The notes below the pieces were generated by a model, which saw only the letters and a program-made list of their open reading frames with translations, did not search any database and was not told the origin of the DNA. From positions 30,332,405 through 30,396,404 of the forward strand of contig CM065710.1 of the NCBI GenBank assembly GCA_017654935.2: a stretch of DNA of 64,000 nt. Direction: 5' to 3'. Position numbers and translations under genes: made by a program. Below are positions 54,793 through 64,000 of the stretch, piece by piece; the first letter of the stretch is position 1; the number at the start of each line of letters is the position of its first letter. The DNA comes from Phymorhynchus buccinoides. Taxonomy: Eukaryota > Mollusca > Gastropoda > Neogastropoda > Raphitomidae.

Positions 54793-55184
54793 GGTAAAGG
54801 TAAAGATGTGCCCCCCCCCCCCCCCCGCATTTCCCGGTTAATTGTATTTTTCCGTTTTTGCCTTTCTTACCATACATAAAGCTGTATTTTAGGAACATTT
54901 TTAGCTAATAACCTTTTGGGAATACTAACCCTATCCCTAGCCCTAAACCTAACCCTACCCCCCACTATGTACTGCAGTACACCGCGATTTGTCACATTTG
55001 TGGTTCGTTGCGTTTTCCCGTCTTATACGGGGGGGTTAGGGTTAGGGATAGGGTTAGTATTCCAAAAAGGTTATTAGCTAAAAATGTTCCTAAAATACAG
55101 CTTTATGTATGGTAAGAAAGGCAATAACGGAAAAATACAATTATCCGAGAAATGTAGGGGGGGTGGCACATCTTGACCTGTACC
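54793..55184. mobile_element. Fold-back element with internal telomere-like repeats, copy 2
   Basis: The flanks AAGATTTG (54785-54792 and 55185-55192) are an exact 8-bp target duplication. Arms start GGTAAAGGTAAAGATGTG and end CACATCTTGACCTGTACC. As in copy 1, the arms end in facing telomere-like runs (CCCTAAACCTAACCCTACCC near 54940 and GGTTAGGGTTAGGGATAGGG near 55036), here longer. 392 bases, no coding capacity. Confidence 0.92.
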
Positions 55185-55192
55185 AAGATTTG

Positions 55193-55983
55193 TGATGGGC
55201 AAAATGAAGAAGGAAAAGAGAGAGAAAGGTTTTTCCTGTTTTCCTTCCCCCACCCCCCACCCACCCCCTCCCCCTTTTTTTTTTTCTCTTCCAAGTGCAA
55301 ATATACTTTTTGACGGGGTTGTGCGTGACCTGAACATATGTTTCTGGACATATTTTTTGGTGTGACCACTCTTGTGTTGTGAGGATGTTGCTTTGGAGTT
55401 GCATCAACCGGGGTGGGGGTGGGATGGTGGAGAGGTATGGGTTTTTTTCAAATCCTCGGTTGATTTTGTTGTTGTTGGTTCTTCTCTTTGTAAGCCAATC
55501 ATGTGATTCGAGGTAGATTCTTCTTTTTCGTAGCATGACATGTCTGGTTGGTTTTTTGTGTGTGTGTGTGAAAACATTCAAAAGATTGAAAGAAAGGGGG
55601 AGATTAAAAAGAGAGAGAGAAAGAAAAAGGAATCATTTGTGCAATCTCAAATTTCTTGATATTGTTTTTTGTTGTATTTTTCTTCCTTTTGCCGTTTTGG
55701 TTTCAGGGGTGGAGGCGGGGGGTGTCCCTTTTTAAGGGGATAAAACAAACTTGGTGAGGATTTTGAGTAGTAGTCTAGAGAGAGAGAGAAAGAGAGAATG
55801 TTAATTAATAATAAAATTAGCCCTATGAAAGGGAAGGGTTTTTTTGCGTGTGATTGGGGGAAGCTGGGGAGGTTTAGGCTTGAGGGCTTGGACCGCGCGG
55901 TGTGGCCGCTATTGGCCCGTTTTCAGTCTGTCCGCTTGTTAGAAGGGCGGGGCAGGGTAAGGTTAATTCATTCATTGCACAGC
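55193..55983. other. Downstream DNA, no gene seen
   Basis: Contains T-rich and GA-rich patches and an AATAAA at 55810-55815 that could serve as a distal polyadenylation signal. Confidence 0.4.
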
Positions 55984-56652
55984 TTAACACTTCCGTGACG
56001 GGAACCTCCTATCGTAGGTTCAGCAGAACATCTCTATCTGCCGGGAACCTCCAATCGAAGGTCCAACGGTCTAAGGTACAAAACTGCCTACTATACCAGC
56101 GGACTTTTCTTGTTTGATTTCACAGTTACTTCCCTTGAATAGGCTTGAATAGTGAAGCGGAAATGGCGGTGTTAGTCGAAATTTGAGATTTTTGCACAGA
56201 AATGGTCAAAAATTAGAGGTCTGAGTGGCGAGGAGATTGGTTGCTCGAACTTGATGACGGAAGTAATGCTGGCAATCAGTCAGGTTTTGAGGATGAAAGT
56301 AGTGAAAATAATGTAAGTACTGATTAAATTGAACAGTGAGTGCCCAGTACGAGTACTCTAGAGTGAGACTGTGACAACAAAAAGTGTTGTTATCGGCAGA
56401 ATCGTTCGATCTCGTCGCTTAGTTCGATCTCGAAGTCAAGCAGCATGTCGGCTTTAAATCGTTCATGCAATATTTTCACAAAGCATAAAATTGAATTAAG
56501 CATCCATTTTTCAGAAAGTTTAGTGCATATCAGACTTCATTTAGGCTCTTAAACGTTTGATCACAAGCAGTTATTCCACAGTAATCTTTCCAGTGCAGCC
56601 TCAGGCCAGCACAGTGGTTTCACCGACGCAGTGCCAGTCACAATAGTGTTAA
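55984..56652 (+). mobile_element. Possible piggyBac-like deletion derivative
   Basis: TTAA at both ends (55984-55987, 56649-56652) with partly inverted termini CACTTCCGTGACGGGAAC and GTGCCAGTCACAATAGTG. Near 56220-56315 the + strand encodes an acidic stretch (WRGDWLLELDDGSNAGNQSG then FEDESSENN) followed by GTAAGT. Acidic N-termini are usual in piggyBac-type transposases, but no catalytic domain is present. TTGCACAGCTTAA is present just outside both ends. Confidence 0.5.
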
Positions 56653-58919
56653 TTTATTGCACAGCTTAACCCGCTCTTGTCTGGCTAGGGTCATCGACGC
56701 CTGTTCCCCACTGCCTCTTTTCTCTCCCAAATCTCCGCTTCGCTCGTCTCTTAGTAGTAGCAAGCCCTCTGACCTCGGCTCAGGAATAGTTGGGGGAAGG
56801 AAGGGTTCATTTTATCGTCGTTCCTTTTTTTTGTTGGTGTGCGGCGCGAAAGCCTGAAGACGCTATCTCGAAAGGAATCGAGGAGTCTGCTTAGTGCCTT
56901 CCGGCTATCGCTCGATATTATCATGATCAGTTTAGCTACTTAAATCCGGTTTTGTTTAAGTTTATTTGATAAGGTTTTGCTTTTTTGTTCAGTACTAATT
57001 ATGCATTGCGAGTGATCTATAGAACTCTCAAACCAAGAAAAGGTTTTCAATAGAGGTATATAATAAAAAAACCACCATTTAAGCAAAGCGAGATATTACG
57101 AGATCACTAGCTCTCCTTATCAATCCGTGGATTTAGGTTTTCGTTGTGCATTTCTCTGCCACAACTGTTTAACGCTAATCCGAAGGAAGGAAGGGCTGGG
57201 ATTAGGCCCATGGGTGCGATGTTTGAGGTCGTATGAAAAGGACGATGAAATGCTCAAGTAGTGATTATTATTATTTATGCCGAGGGACTCCATCGGGTTT
57301 AGCTGACAGGTCAATGGCGATTTCTTTACCATCCGGATCGAACACAAACCTCGCACGGGGATGATGCGTTGCAACTTTTTTGGGGGGAGGATGTTTTACC
57401 GTTCAGTTAGAATACGAACCTCACAGAGGTGCGCTAGATCATGCCTGGAGTGTAGTGGGGGGGGGAGGTTAGATTGACGATGAAAATCGATTAAAAAGAT
57501 TGTCTTACTGCGCGGAATCCGGTTGTCTGAGGTTGGGAGGAAAGAAGGCGAGAATTAGGAGCTGTCCCGGGTGTGACGGATGTTTGTTCACCTACAGCCG
57601 AAATCGCTTCCCAAATTCCATCTCGTATTGGGGAGCAGTGACAGGAACGGTTGAGGCAGCGTCAGTGTCGATGACGAAACGATTTGAGGGGCAGCGAATA
57701 ATTCAATGCCAACGCACAGGGTTGTCCTTGTTGACGGGACTATAATTGAAAAAATGAAAATAATTATTGTTGGGGTTGATGACGATAGTCGAGGTACGCT
57801 GCAGCGTTTGTGTCCATGATAAACTGACAGGGGGGGGAAGCGAATGGTGGCTTGCATGGCTTGAAAGATGGAGGCTGGTGGACCGCTTCTTCTCCTTCTC
57901 TTCTTCTCGTGTGGGCCGTTTGGGTTCCTTTTTGATAGGGGACACTAAAGAAGCTGTAAGGGCGTTAATTGATGCGGCCGCACGGCTCGGTGTTTGGCGG
58001 AAGGCTTCCTCACAAAAAGTGAAAGCGAGTTCTTACGGAATGGAAAGAATGCTCAGAAAATTAGGAATACTCATAAAGAAGGAAGTTGTTTGGACAAGAA
58101 AGGGGATATTAGGAGTCCTCAAAAAAAAAAGAAGTTTGAACTGAATGCTCGGAGTGTTCGGATAAAGTTGTTCTTTAGAGAAAGGAAAGCGGTTTTAGCT
58201 TGTGGGAAGTCTTTTTTAATTTTTTTATGAAAGGGGGTGAAGTTTGTATTGTAAATAATGATCTTGATAACCGTTTTAAATGACCCCAGTCTTTTAAAGA
58301 GGCGAATGAGAGCAGGTTGTGTGCGTGCACGATGACCTGAACAGACAGGACAGTGGAGTGTGCGTGTAAGGTTTTTGTGTAGAGAAAGGAGCATGGGGTT
58401 GCCGGGTTTTTCTACTGTTCAGATCTGTCGCCTGCCTTCAGTGCTCTCCCCCCCCCCCCCCCCCCCCCTAGTAGCACCCAGCTGTGGCACCATACAGCTG
58501 ATTTTTTTTTGTCTGCACGGGGGGAGGTATAATTTGGAAAAAAATCTGGAAACCATTTTGGTTGGTCATTATCATTAGAACAGGGGGGGGGGGGGGGGGG
58601 GGGATATGCTTGCCATAAAGATAGCTAGGTACTGGATGCAAGTTTAATGATGTCATTGACCAAAAACAGGTCCTTATGACATGGAGGCAATCCGAGGGTT
58701 GATTTAGCATGAAATTCAAGATAGCAAGGTAGTTAAGTGAGAAAAGGAGAAGAAGAAGAAAAAAAAAAGGATCAAAAACGTTTGCACAGATCGTGACCAT
58801 ACGCTTTGATTAATTGGAACGCTTTGTCGTGCGATTGCAGCGCTTGGAATCTTCGTTCGTGTTTAAAAAAAAAAATTTATAAGCGCTTTCTCACATGAAC
58901 TCGGTGCGCTTTACATTCA
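56653..58919. other. Downstream DNA, no supported gene
   Basis: Several short frames (for example + 57500-57745 and + 57767-58144) have no recognisable motif. Poly-C near 58448-58468 and poly-G near 58584-58602. Confidence 0.4.
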
Positions 58920-59055
58920 TAACAATAATAATAATAATTGTACATTTATATAGCGCTTTACCTCAGATGAGCCCAAAGCGCTTTACAATCAATTTTTCAA
59001 CAAATAGACAACAAAAACAGCATTCAAGAATGACACCAACCAGCAACACACACAC
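58920..59055 (-). mobile_element. LINE/SINE 3' tail with (AAT)n, second copy
   Basis: (AATAAT)n then TTGTACATTTATATAGCGCT and AGATGAGCCCAAAGCGCTTT, matching 9399-9552 closely through CAAGAATGACACCAACCAGC. Confidence 0.75.
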
Positions 59056-60012
59056 ACACATTTAACAAGAAGGTTAAAGGCAAACAAATAGTTAATCACT
59101 AGAAAGTGAAATAAAACACGATGCTTGCACCACGCAACATTCTCTTCCTCGCGCACACACACACACACTTACGCATGCACGCACACATACACACACTGTG
59201 AATCTGCTAGCGGAGAAGTAGCAGCGTGCAACAGAAGTGGCGATTTAAATATTGTGTTGAGCTCTTGTCTGATTGGTCACAAAAAAAATATTATTTTAAA
59301 CAAACTTTAATGGACCAATCAACAAGGAACTTATTCACCCCCTACTAGTTCCGGACAGTTCGCCGCTTGCTCTGTGTTTAGCAAGAACAAAATGTCACGC
59401 GAAATATCGGCAATTGAAGGGGTTTTCTTAGACCGTTTTTGCCGATTTACGCTCACGCTAAACAGTCCGTGTGAGAGATAGATAGGAACAGGGGTAGAAA
59501 TCGCTTTTCGCCTTTTTTGGGGGAGGGAGGGGAGGGGGGAATAATAAATACAGCAAGTCGCGGAGTGGAGATGGATTTTAAAAACAATTTTAAAAAATAA
59601 TACGAAAATATTGAAAAGCCACGCTGCAGCTTTAGCGTTAGAGAGATTTTAGCAAGCAAGATAAAGAAAAAAATGTTTTGAAAAACAATGCTCTCATATC
59701 TATAAAGCAAACGATGATGATACTACTACGCCGCGCAGTTTGGCGTTGGATGAAGCGAAAGAGAGCGTGAGAAGGCTGGGTGGGATTAGAAATGTGTCCT
59801 GAACAAAACCAAAATCGTTCGGAGTTTTGATCTCTCCTCTCCATTTCTTAGCTTCCTCCACCTCTCCCCCCACAGAAAACCCGACGGAAATGTTAGGGCT
59901 TTTTTTGGTATTTCTTTAACTAATAATTTGGCTTTTGATTTTAATGTGATGGTTTTTAATTAATGGCTGGTTTTAATTAAATATCTGGGCTTTTTTTTTT
60001 TTAAAGAACGAA
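59056..60012. other. Downstream DNA, no gene seen
   Basis: CA-rich patch near 59150-59195; otherwise AT-rich with no recognised feature. Confidence 0.45.
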
Positions 60013-60435
60013 TGTGACCCAGCACCACAAAAGGGACGTTTAAGTCGCTGGGCTAGTTTCTCAGAACAGGCTTGCAAAGTCAAAAATCTTGTTTTAGAAA
60101 AATAATAATTTGAGTTATGGGTATTTTCGTGCTCTCTAACATCTCATCTTTCATATTTTTATAAAGGACGATCTTTGTTATGGTCTCTAAATACTCCAAA
60201 ATGTGCTTAAAAATTAGTAGGTTGATGCATTTTCTTCAGCTAGGCTAAACTTTAGACAGTGATCTCTCAAAATGGCCGACAGTCACCCTACCAACTTTAG
60301 ATGCTCATAACTCTTAAAAGGAAAAGTTACAAGAATGGTTCTGATGTCATTTGAAAGAGAATTGTCTGACGCTTTCAACTGCACCATTTTCTCAGAATGG
60401 TCATCTTAACACTTAATGTCCCTTTCCGGGTCACA
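60013..60435. mobile_element. GTGACCCAGC element, complete
   Basis: TGTGACCCAGCACCACAAAA then GGGACGTTTAAGTCGCTGGG at the left and CTTAATGTCCCTTTCCGGGT then CACA at the right, inverted over about 25 bases with mismatches. 423 bases. Fragments of this family occur at 14110-14187, 27716-27930 and in the decoy exon 8. Confidence 0.78.
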
Positions 60436-60639
60436 GATGTGATGGTGCATGGGGGAAGAACGGACATAAGTCCCAAAAAACCCACCCCACCAATTTGTTA
60501 TTTAGGGCATTTTTTGGTCTATTTGTGATGGTGCATGGGAAAAACTTACACAAGTCGCTCAGAATGTTTAGAGCAAAAGCCACAAATAGTCAACAACCCT
60601 CAAAGTATCAATTTTCTATTTAGGGCATATTTATGTTTA

Positions 60640-61250
60640 TTGCTATGTATTCTTCAAGTATCCACAAGACAATTTTGAGTTATTTCTTTGTTTATTTGAT
60701 CGTTTTCTAAATCAAGTCAATAGAAACAAAGAGGCAAAATTGTATCTTTTATGCCCGATTTCTGCAAAGGATCTATCTCGAATGCCAAACTTCAAATAAT
60801 TATAAAATAAAAACTAGACAAGATAACTCAATTCAGTATTCTGTGTATTAACAAGGAATCTTTGCTCTACCTTGAAAAATTAATATCAATTTATGCCAAC
60901 ATTCCATTATGCCTGTTTGTCCCATGCACTGTCACATTTTTATGGATTCTACCAGTATTCACATCATGTAAAAGACCATTTTGAACGATTTCTTAGTTCA
61001 TGGTTTTAAAATCCAGTCAATAGAATCAAAGAGGCAACGTGCTGTCTTCTAAGCCCAATTTCTGCAAAGGATCGCCATCTCGGATGTCCAACCTCGAATG
61101 GCAGTGTCAAATCAAAGCTAGACAAAGATAACTCCATTCTGTGTCCTGGATGTTGGCTGGGAATCTGTTGCTTCATCTTGGTGTGAAAACGCTATCTCAA
61201 TTTATGCCAAAAGCTCCATTATGTCTGGTTTTCCATGCACTATCGCAAGT
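60640..61250. repeat. Diverged tandem duplication, about 300 bp x2
   Basis: ATTTCTGCAAAGGATC, GTCAATAGAA(A/T)CAAAGAGGCAA, CTAGACAA(A)GATAACTC and CAATTTATGCCAA occur in the same order in 60650-60945 and 60965-61245. Divergence is high, so the duplication is old. Confidence 0.8.
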
Positions 61251-61282
61251 AATGAAGGCTTTGATGGGGCTTTTAATTTTAA

Positions 61283-61515
61283 TGTAACCCTTTCACCGCC
61301 AGCCATATTTCAGCCAAGAATGTCCTTTAAATTTACCTGGGTAGAGAACAAAATCCATCTTCAGTATTGGGGAGTCTTCTGTGACATATATAAACTGTCT
61401 ATCCTTACTTCCCCAAAGTAAGACAATAGGGTCTTTGGATAATAGATGCTTTTTAGTGACATAGAAGTTAAATCGTAGTGGTGCTAAAGTGCGACTTTGG
61501 CGGTGAAAGGGTTAA
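61283..61515 (+). mobile_element. TTAA-flanked MITE (family 1)
   Basis: AACCCTTTCACCGCCAGCCA to TTTGGCGGTGAAAGGGTTAA. The left flank is TGTAA rather than TTAA, an apparent mutation. Confidence 0.85.
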
Positions 61516-62419
61516 TGGGCCACTCGCTACCACCAATGTCCTATCGCACACGCCTTGTAGGCATTTTCTCCCCCTTATTTTATTTTATTTTATTTTAAAA
61601 TTAGTGGCTAATGCATTATCAAAGCCAGTTACTTTTTGTTCAAAAAACGCAAAGAAGGGAATTTCATATCATTTTCATTACCCTTATTTTTAAAAATATA
61701 AATTAATCTTGCCTGCCCCCTCTTGTTGGTATACGTGTAATAATCATAATAATAATCCCATTTATCATTGAGATTTTTTTTTTTTACAACCGTGTTTCCA
61801 TTTCTCTTTTTTTTTGTCTGTGTGTTGTTGCAGTTAGTTTTATTTTGGAAAAAATGAGTCCGATCTGTTTGTAACATTCTCTGTTCTTTGAGAGAGAGAG
61901 AGAGAAGAAAATAGAAGGAAAAAAAAGAAAGTTTCCACACAAAAAAGAGAGAGAAAGAAGAGCATGGCAAAAAAAAAAAAGTTTTTCTGATGACGTGTCA
62001 GTTTAAAAAAAAAAAATGATCTTGATCATTAAAAAAAAAAGCGTATTGAGTGATATACATACATAATACAATTGATTTTCGTAACCAGAAGAAAAAAAAA
62101 AGAGAATGATGATGATGATGATTTTTAATTGGGGAATAATTGTAACGTACGTACTTATATGTGTGTAGCTTTGATTTTTTTTTTTTTTTTTGAGTATTTA
62201 TTATTATTATTATGCCAAGTGACAAGGAGCGATTGGTTGGTTGGTCGATGTATTATTACTAGACACCCCCCCTGTTCTGTCTAGCGGTCATGTGTTGTAT
62301 GGTGCACACTTTTTGACTGTGAGCGAACTCTTTGGACTTTTTAATCTTTCTCTTGTCTCTGTCTCTCTTTGTCTGTCTGTCTCTCTTTGTACCTCTCGGG
62401 GTCTCTCTTTCTTCGTATT
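61516..62419. other. Downstream DNA, AT-rich
   Basis: (TTTTA)n near 61575-61596, several poly-A/poly-T runs, (GAT)n near 62105-62121. No gene recognised. Confidence 0.45.
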
Positions 62420-62550
62420 AAAGACCCACCACGTCACGTGTCAAAATCATTGGTTTTTCACGTGCTTTCCCTCTTATAGCTGGTAAGAAATCTTAAGAAA
62501 TCTTCCAAGCGTAAGAGGGAATGTGACACGTGACGTGGGGGGTCTTTAAC
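62420..62550. mobile_element. TTAAAGACC fold-back MITE
   Basis: TTAAAGACCCACCACGTCAC at the left and ACGTGGGGGGTCTTTAA at the right, with CTTAAGAAATCTTCC at the centre of the palindrome. About 130 bases, the best-preserved copy of this family. Confidence 0.85.
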
Positions 62551-62559
62551 GACTCCCCC

Positions 62560-62560
62560 T

Positions 62561-62634
<74 letters not shown>

Positions 62635-62635
62635 C
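62560..62635. repeat. (CT)n microsatellite
   Basis: About 65 bases of CT repeat immediately after the fold-back MITE. Confidence 0.95.
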
Positions 62636-63249
62636 TCGTTTTAGAGGCAATATACCATGCTTTGATTGGATGTTCATGCAACGTTCATACGGAATGACAG
62701 TGATCTTGGAAACAATTAAAATGGTCAATGTATACTTTCCTATCGTCTGGTGCTTATATCTTTTTTTGTCTCTCTCTGTGTGTGTGTGTGTCGTCTGGAG
62801 CAGGCGGAGTGGTGTGATGTCGCCTCGCCTTTTTCGCACGCCTTTTTTCTCACTAGCCGCAATCACTTCTTGCTATTGGGGCTTGGTCAAGTAGCACTTG
62901 TTCGCCGAGTAACAAAACAAACAAACTGAAAGTTGTTCAATATGGACATGCCGAAAACATTACCCCATCCAGATTTGTGTTTGGCGGGGTAATGGGATTT
63001 TATTTTGGTAAAGGTTTCAGAAAATCTATGAAAGTTTGCTGTTCTGACAACGTTTTCGCGCTGTATTTTTTTTCTCCAAATTTTTAATTAAAAAAAAAAA
63101 GTTTAATCCCCAATAAAGGACGCAAATATTCACTTTGTAAGAGTGAGAAGAATAGGGTAAGGATTTTACCCTAAGATAAAGGCCAGTCGTTTTGTTTTTG
63201 CAATTGTAAGTTGTATGCCTATTTTACAACACCACACGCAAACGGAAAG

Positions 63250-63780
63250 ATGTCAGCAGACCTGTTTACCATTCCGGTTTAGCCGGAATTATTCCGGAAA
63301 TTTGCTAAAATTCCGGGTAAAATAGTAAATTCCGGGTGAACGCTGAAAATTCCGGATTTCGAAAAACCGTCTATTATTTGTTTCCGTTCGTAGGAAAAGA
63401 CGCAAGGGTTGACCGAAACGTGTACGTAACACGCTACGTCATCAGAAAAGGGGTTGTGATGGACGTCACATGTATTAAATGCTGCATTTTCATTGGTTAA
63501 AGGGGTGAAATAATGTTTTTATTTTGGTCGATCTATTTCGGGACTGAGCAAATGGTGGCCAGACTTTTACTGTCGATTCGAAGAGCTTTCCAGGCAGTTT
63601 TGTAATGGTAGAGATTGTAATTAGGGCTTGAAATGAGTCAATTTAGATTATATTATCACTGGAAAATACGATGATGTGAGAATTTTGAAGTTTTCAACGG
63701 AAAATTGATCGCGATGGCGCCGAGTTGCAACTTAGCATGCGCCGGTCCGCGGCCGAGTGATTTTTCTCTGTCCCATCGTG
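63250..63780 (+). repeat. Dispersed repeat with clustered TCCGG/CCGGA motifs
   Basis: AGACCTGTTTACCATTCCGG then many TTCCGG and CCGGAA motifs in both orientations to about 63355; similar motifs occur near 38905-38985. 63600-63700 resembles 6570-6690 (AAATGAGTCAATTTAGA, ACGATGATGTGAGAATTTTG). Ends not determined. Confidence 0.5.
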
Positions 63781-64000
63781 GACATTTCCAGGTATTTTGC
63801 TTTTTCCAGCTTGTTTTATACTAAAATTGACTAAGAATTAGTGACTGAATTTACTAATAAAACTTTTCTGGCAAAATTGAGCCAAGAAATCATCACAATA
63901 TTGAAAATCGACGCCGATGTTCGCGGAAAGGAGAAGAAGAAGAAACCGCTTTATCGCGAGTCGTGTACAGATCATGTGAATTCCGGTTTTTGTTATCAAA

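Noticed and set aside
57500..58230. Overlapping + strand frames of 78-125 codons, possible downstream gene
   Set aside because: No recognisable domain, no consistent splice structure and no codon bias that I can see; likely chance frames in a GC-richer patch.

Overview
This is eukaryotic, intron-rich animal DNA. The only host gene I can establish is one for the alpha subunit of a heterotrimeric Gq protein (the pro-orthologue of vertebrate GNAQ/GNA11). It lies on the + strand in eight coding exons, at 4756-4873, 24845-25029, 27053-27207, 31097-31225, 34532-34661, 37890-38043, 41610-41717 and 46267-46349. All junctions are GT-AG with compatible phases. The exons sum to 1062 nt, which is 353 codons plus stop. 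The predicted protein starts MACCLTEE, has the P-loop GTGESGKS, the switch I arginine (R177), DVGGQ (Q203), NKKD (268-271) and TCAT (323-326), and ends in KEYNLV. A lophotrochozoan, most likely a marine gastropod mollusc, is my inference. It rests on the protein, the tRNA-derived SINEs and the great abundance of CA/CT microsatellites and short inverted-repeat transposons; nothing here is a species diagnosis.

Layout. 1-4080 is upstream DNA with a LINE fragment, fold-back elements and microsatellites. 4081-4755 is the likely 5' UTR/promoter area. 4874-24844 is a 20-kb first intron packed with transposons, including a complete LTR retrotransposon on the minus strand (15388-21520, 5-bp target duplication ATAAT, nearly identical LTRs) that keeps gag, protease and part of integrase but has lost reverse transcriptase. 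Introns 2-7 (25030-46266) hold microsatellites, minisatellites, MITEs, SINEs and LINE 3' ends. 46350 onward is the 3' UTR and downstream DNA, with no second gene that I can support.

The most unusual pattern is that five of the eight Gq exons (2, 3, 4, 5 and 8) are accompanied by extra copies of their own splice junctions: exon 2 donor x3, exon 3 acceptor x4, exon 4 acceptor x4, exon 5 donor about x18 (amplified into a minisatellite) and exon 8 acceptor x2. Two cases could change the protein. Upstream exon 4 acceptors would insert 33 or 66 in-frame residues just before switch I. A decoy exon 8 would replace the receptor-binding C-terminal helix with a short tail ending in a stop supplied by a transposon fragment. 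The same tandem copying across boundaries is seen at transposon insertion junctions, so it looks like a property of the locus rather than of exons.

The second theme is mobile elements. At least five different inverted-repeat families sit between TTAA tetranucleotides (piggyBac-like target choice), including one MITE nested inside another at an exact TTAA duplication and a 1.6-kb composite element holding other elements. A separate fold-back family with 8-bp target duplications carries inward-facing telomere-like CCCTAA/TTAGGG motifs and occurs twice. hAT-like, pogo/Tigger-like, SINE and LINE remnants fill much of the rest. Coordinates of repeats are read by eye and may be off by a few bases at degenerate ends.
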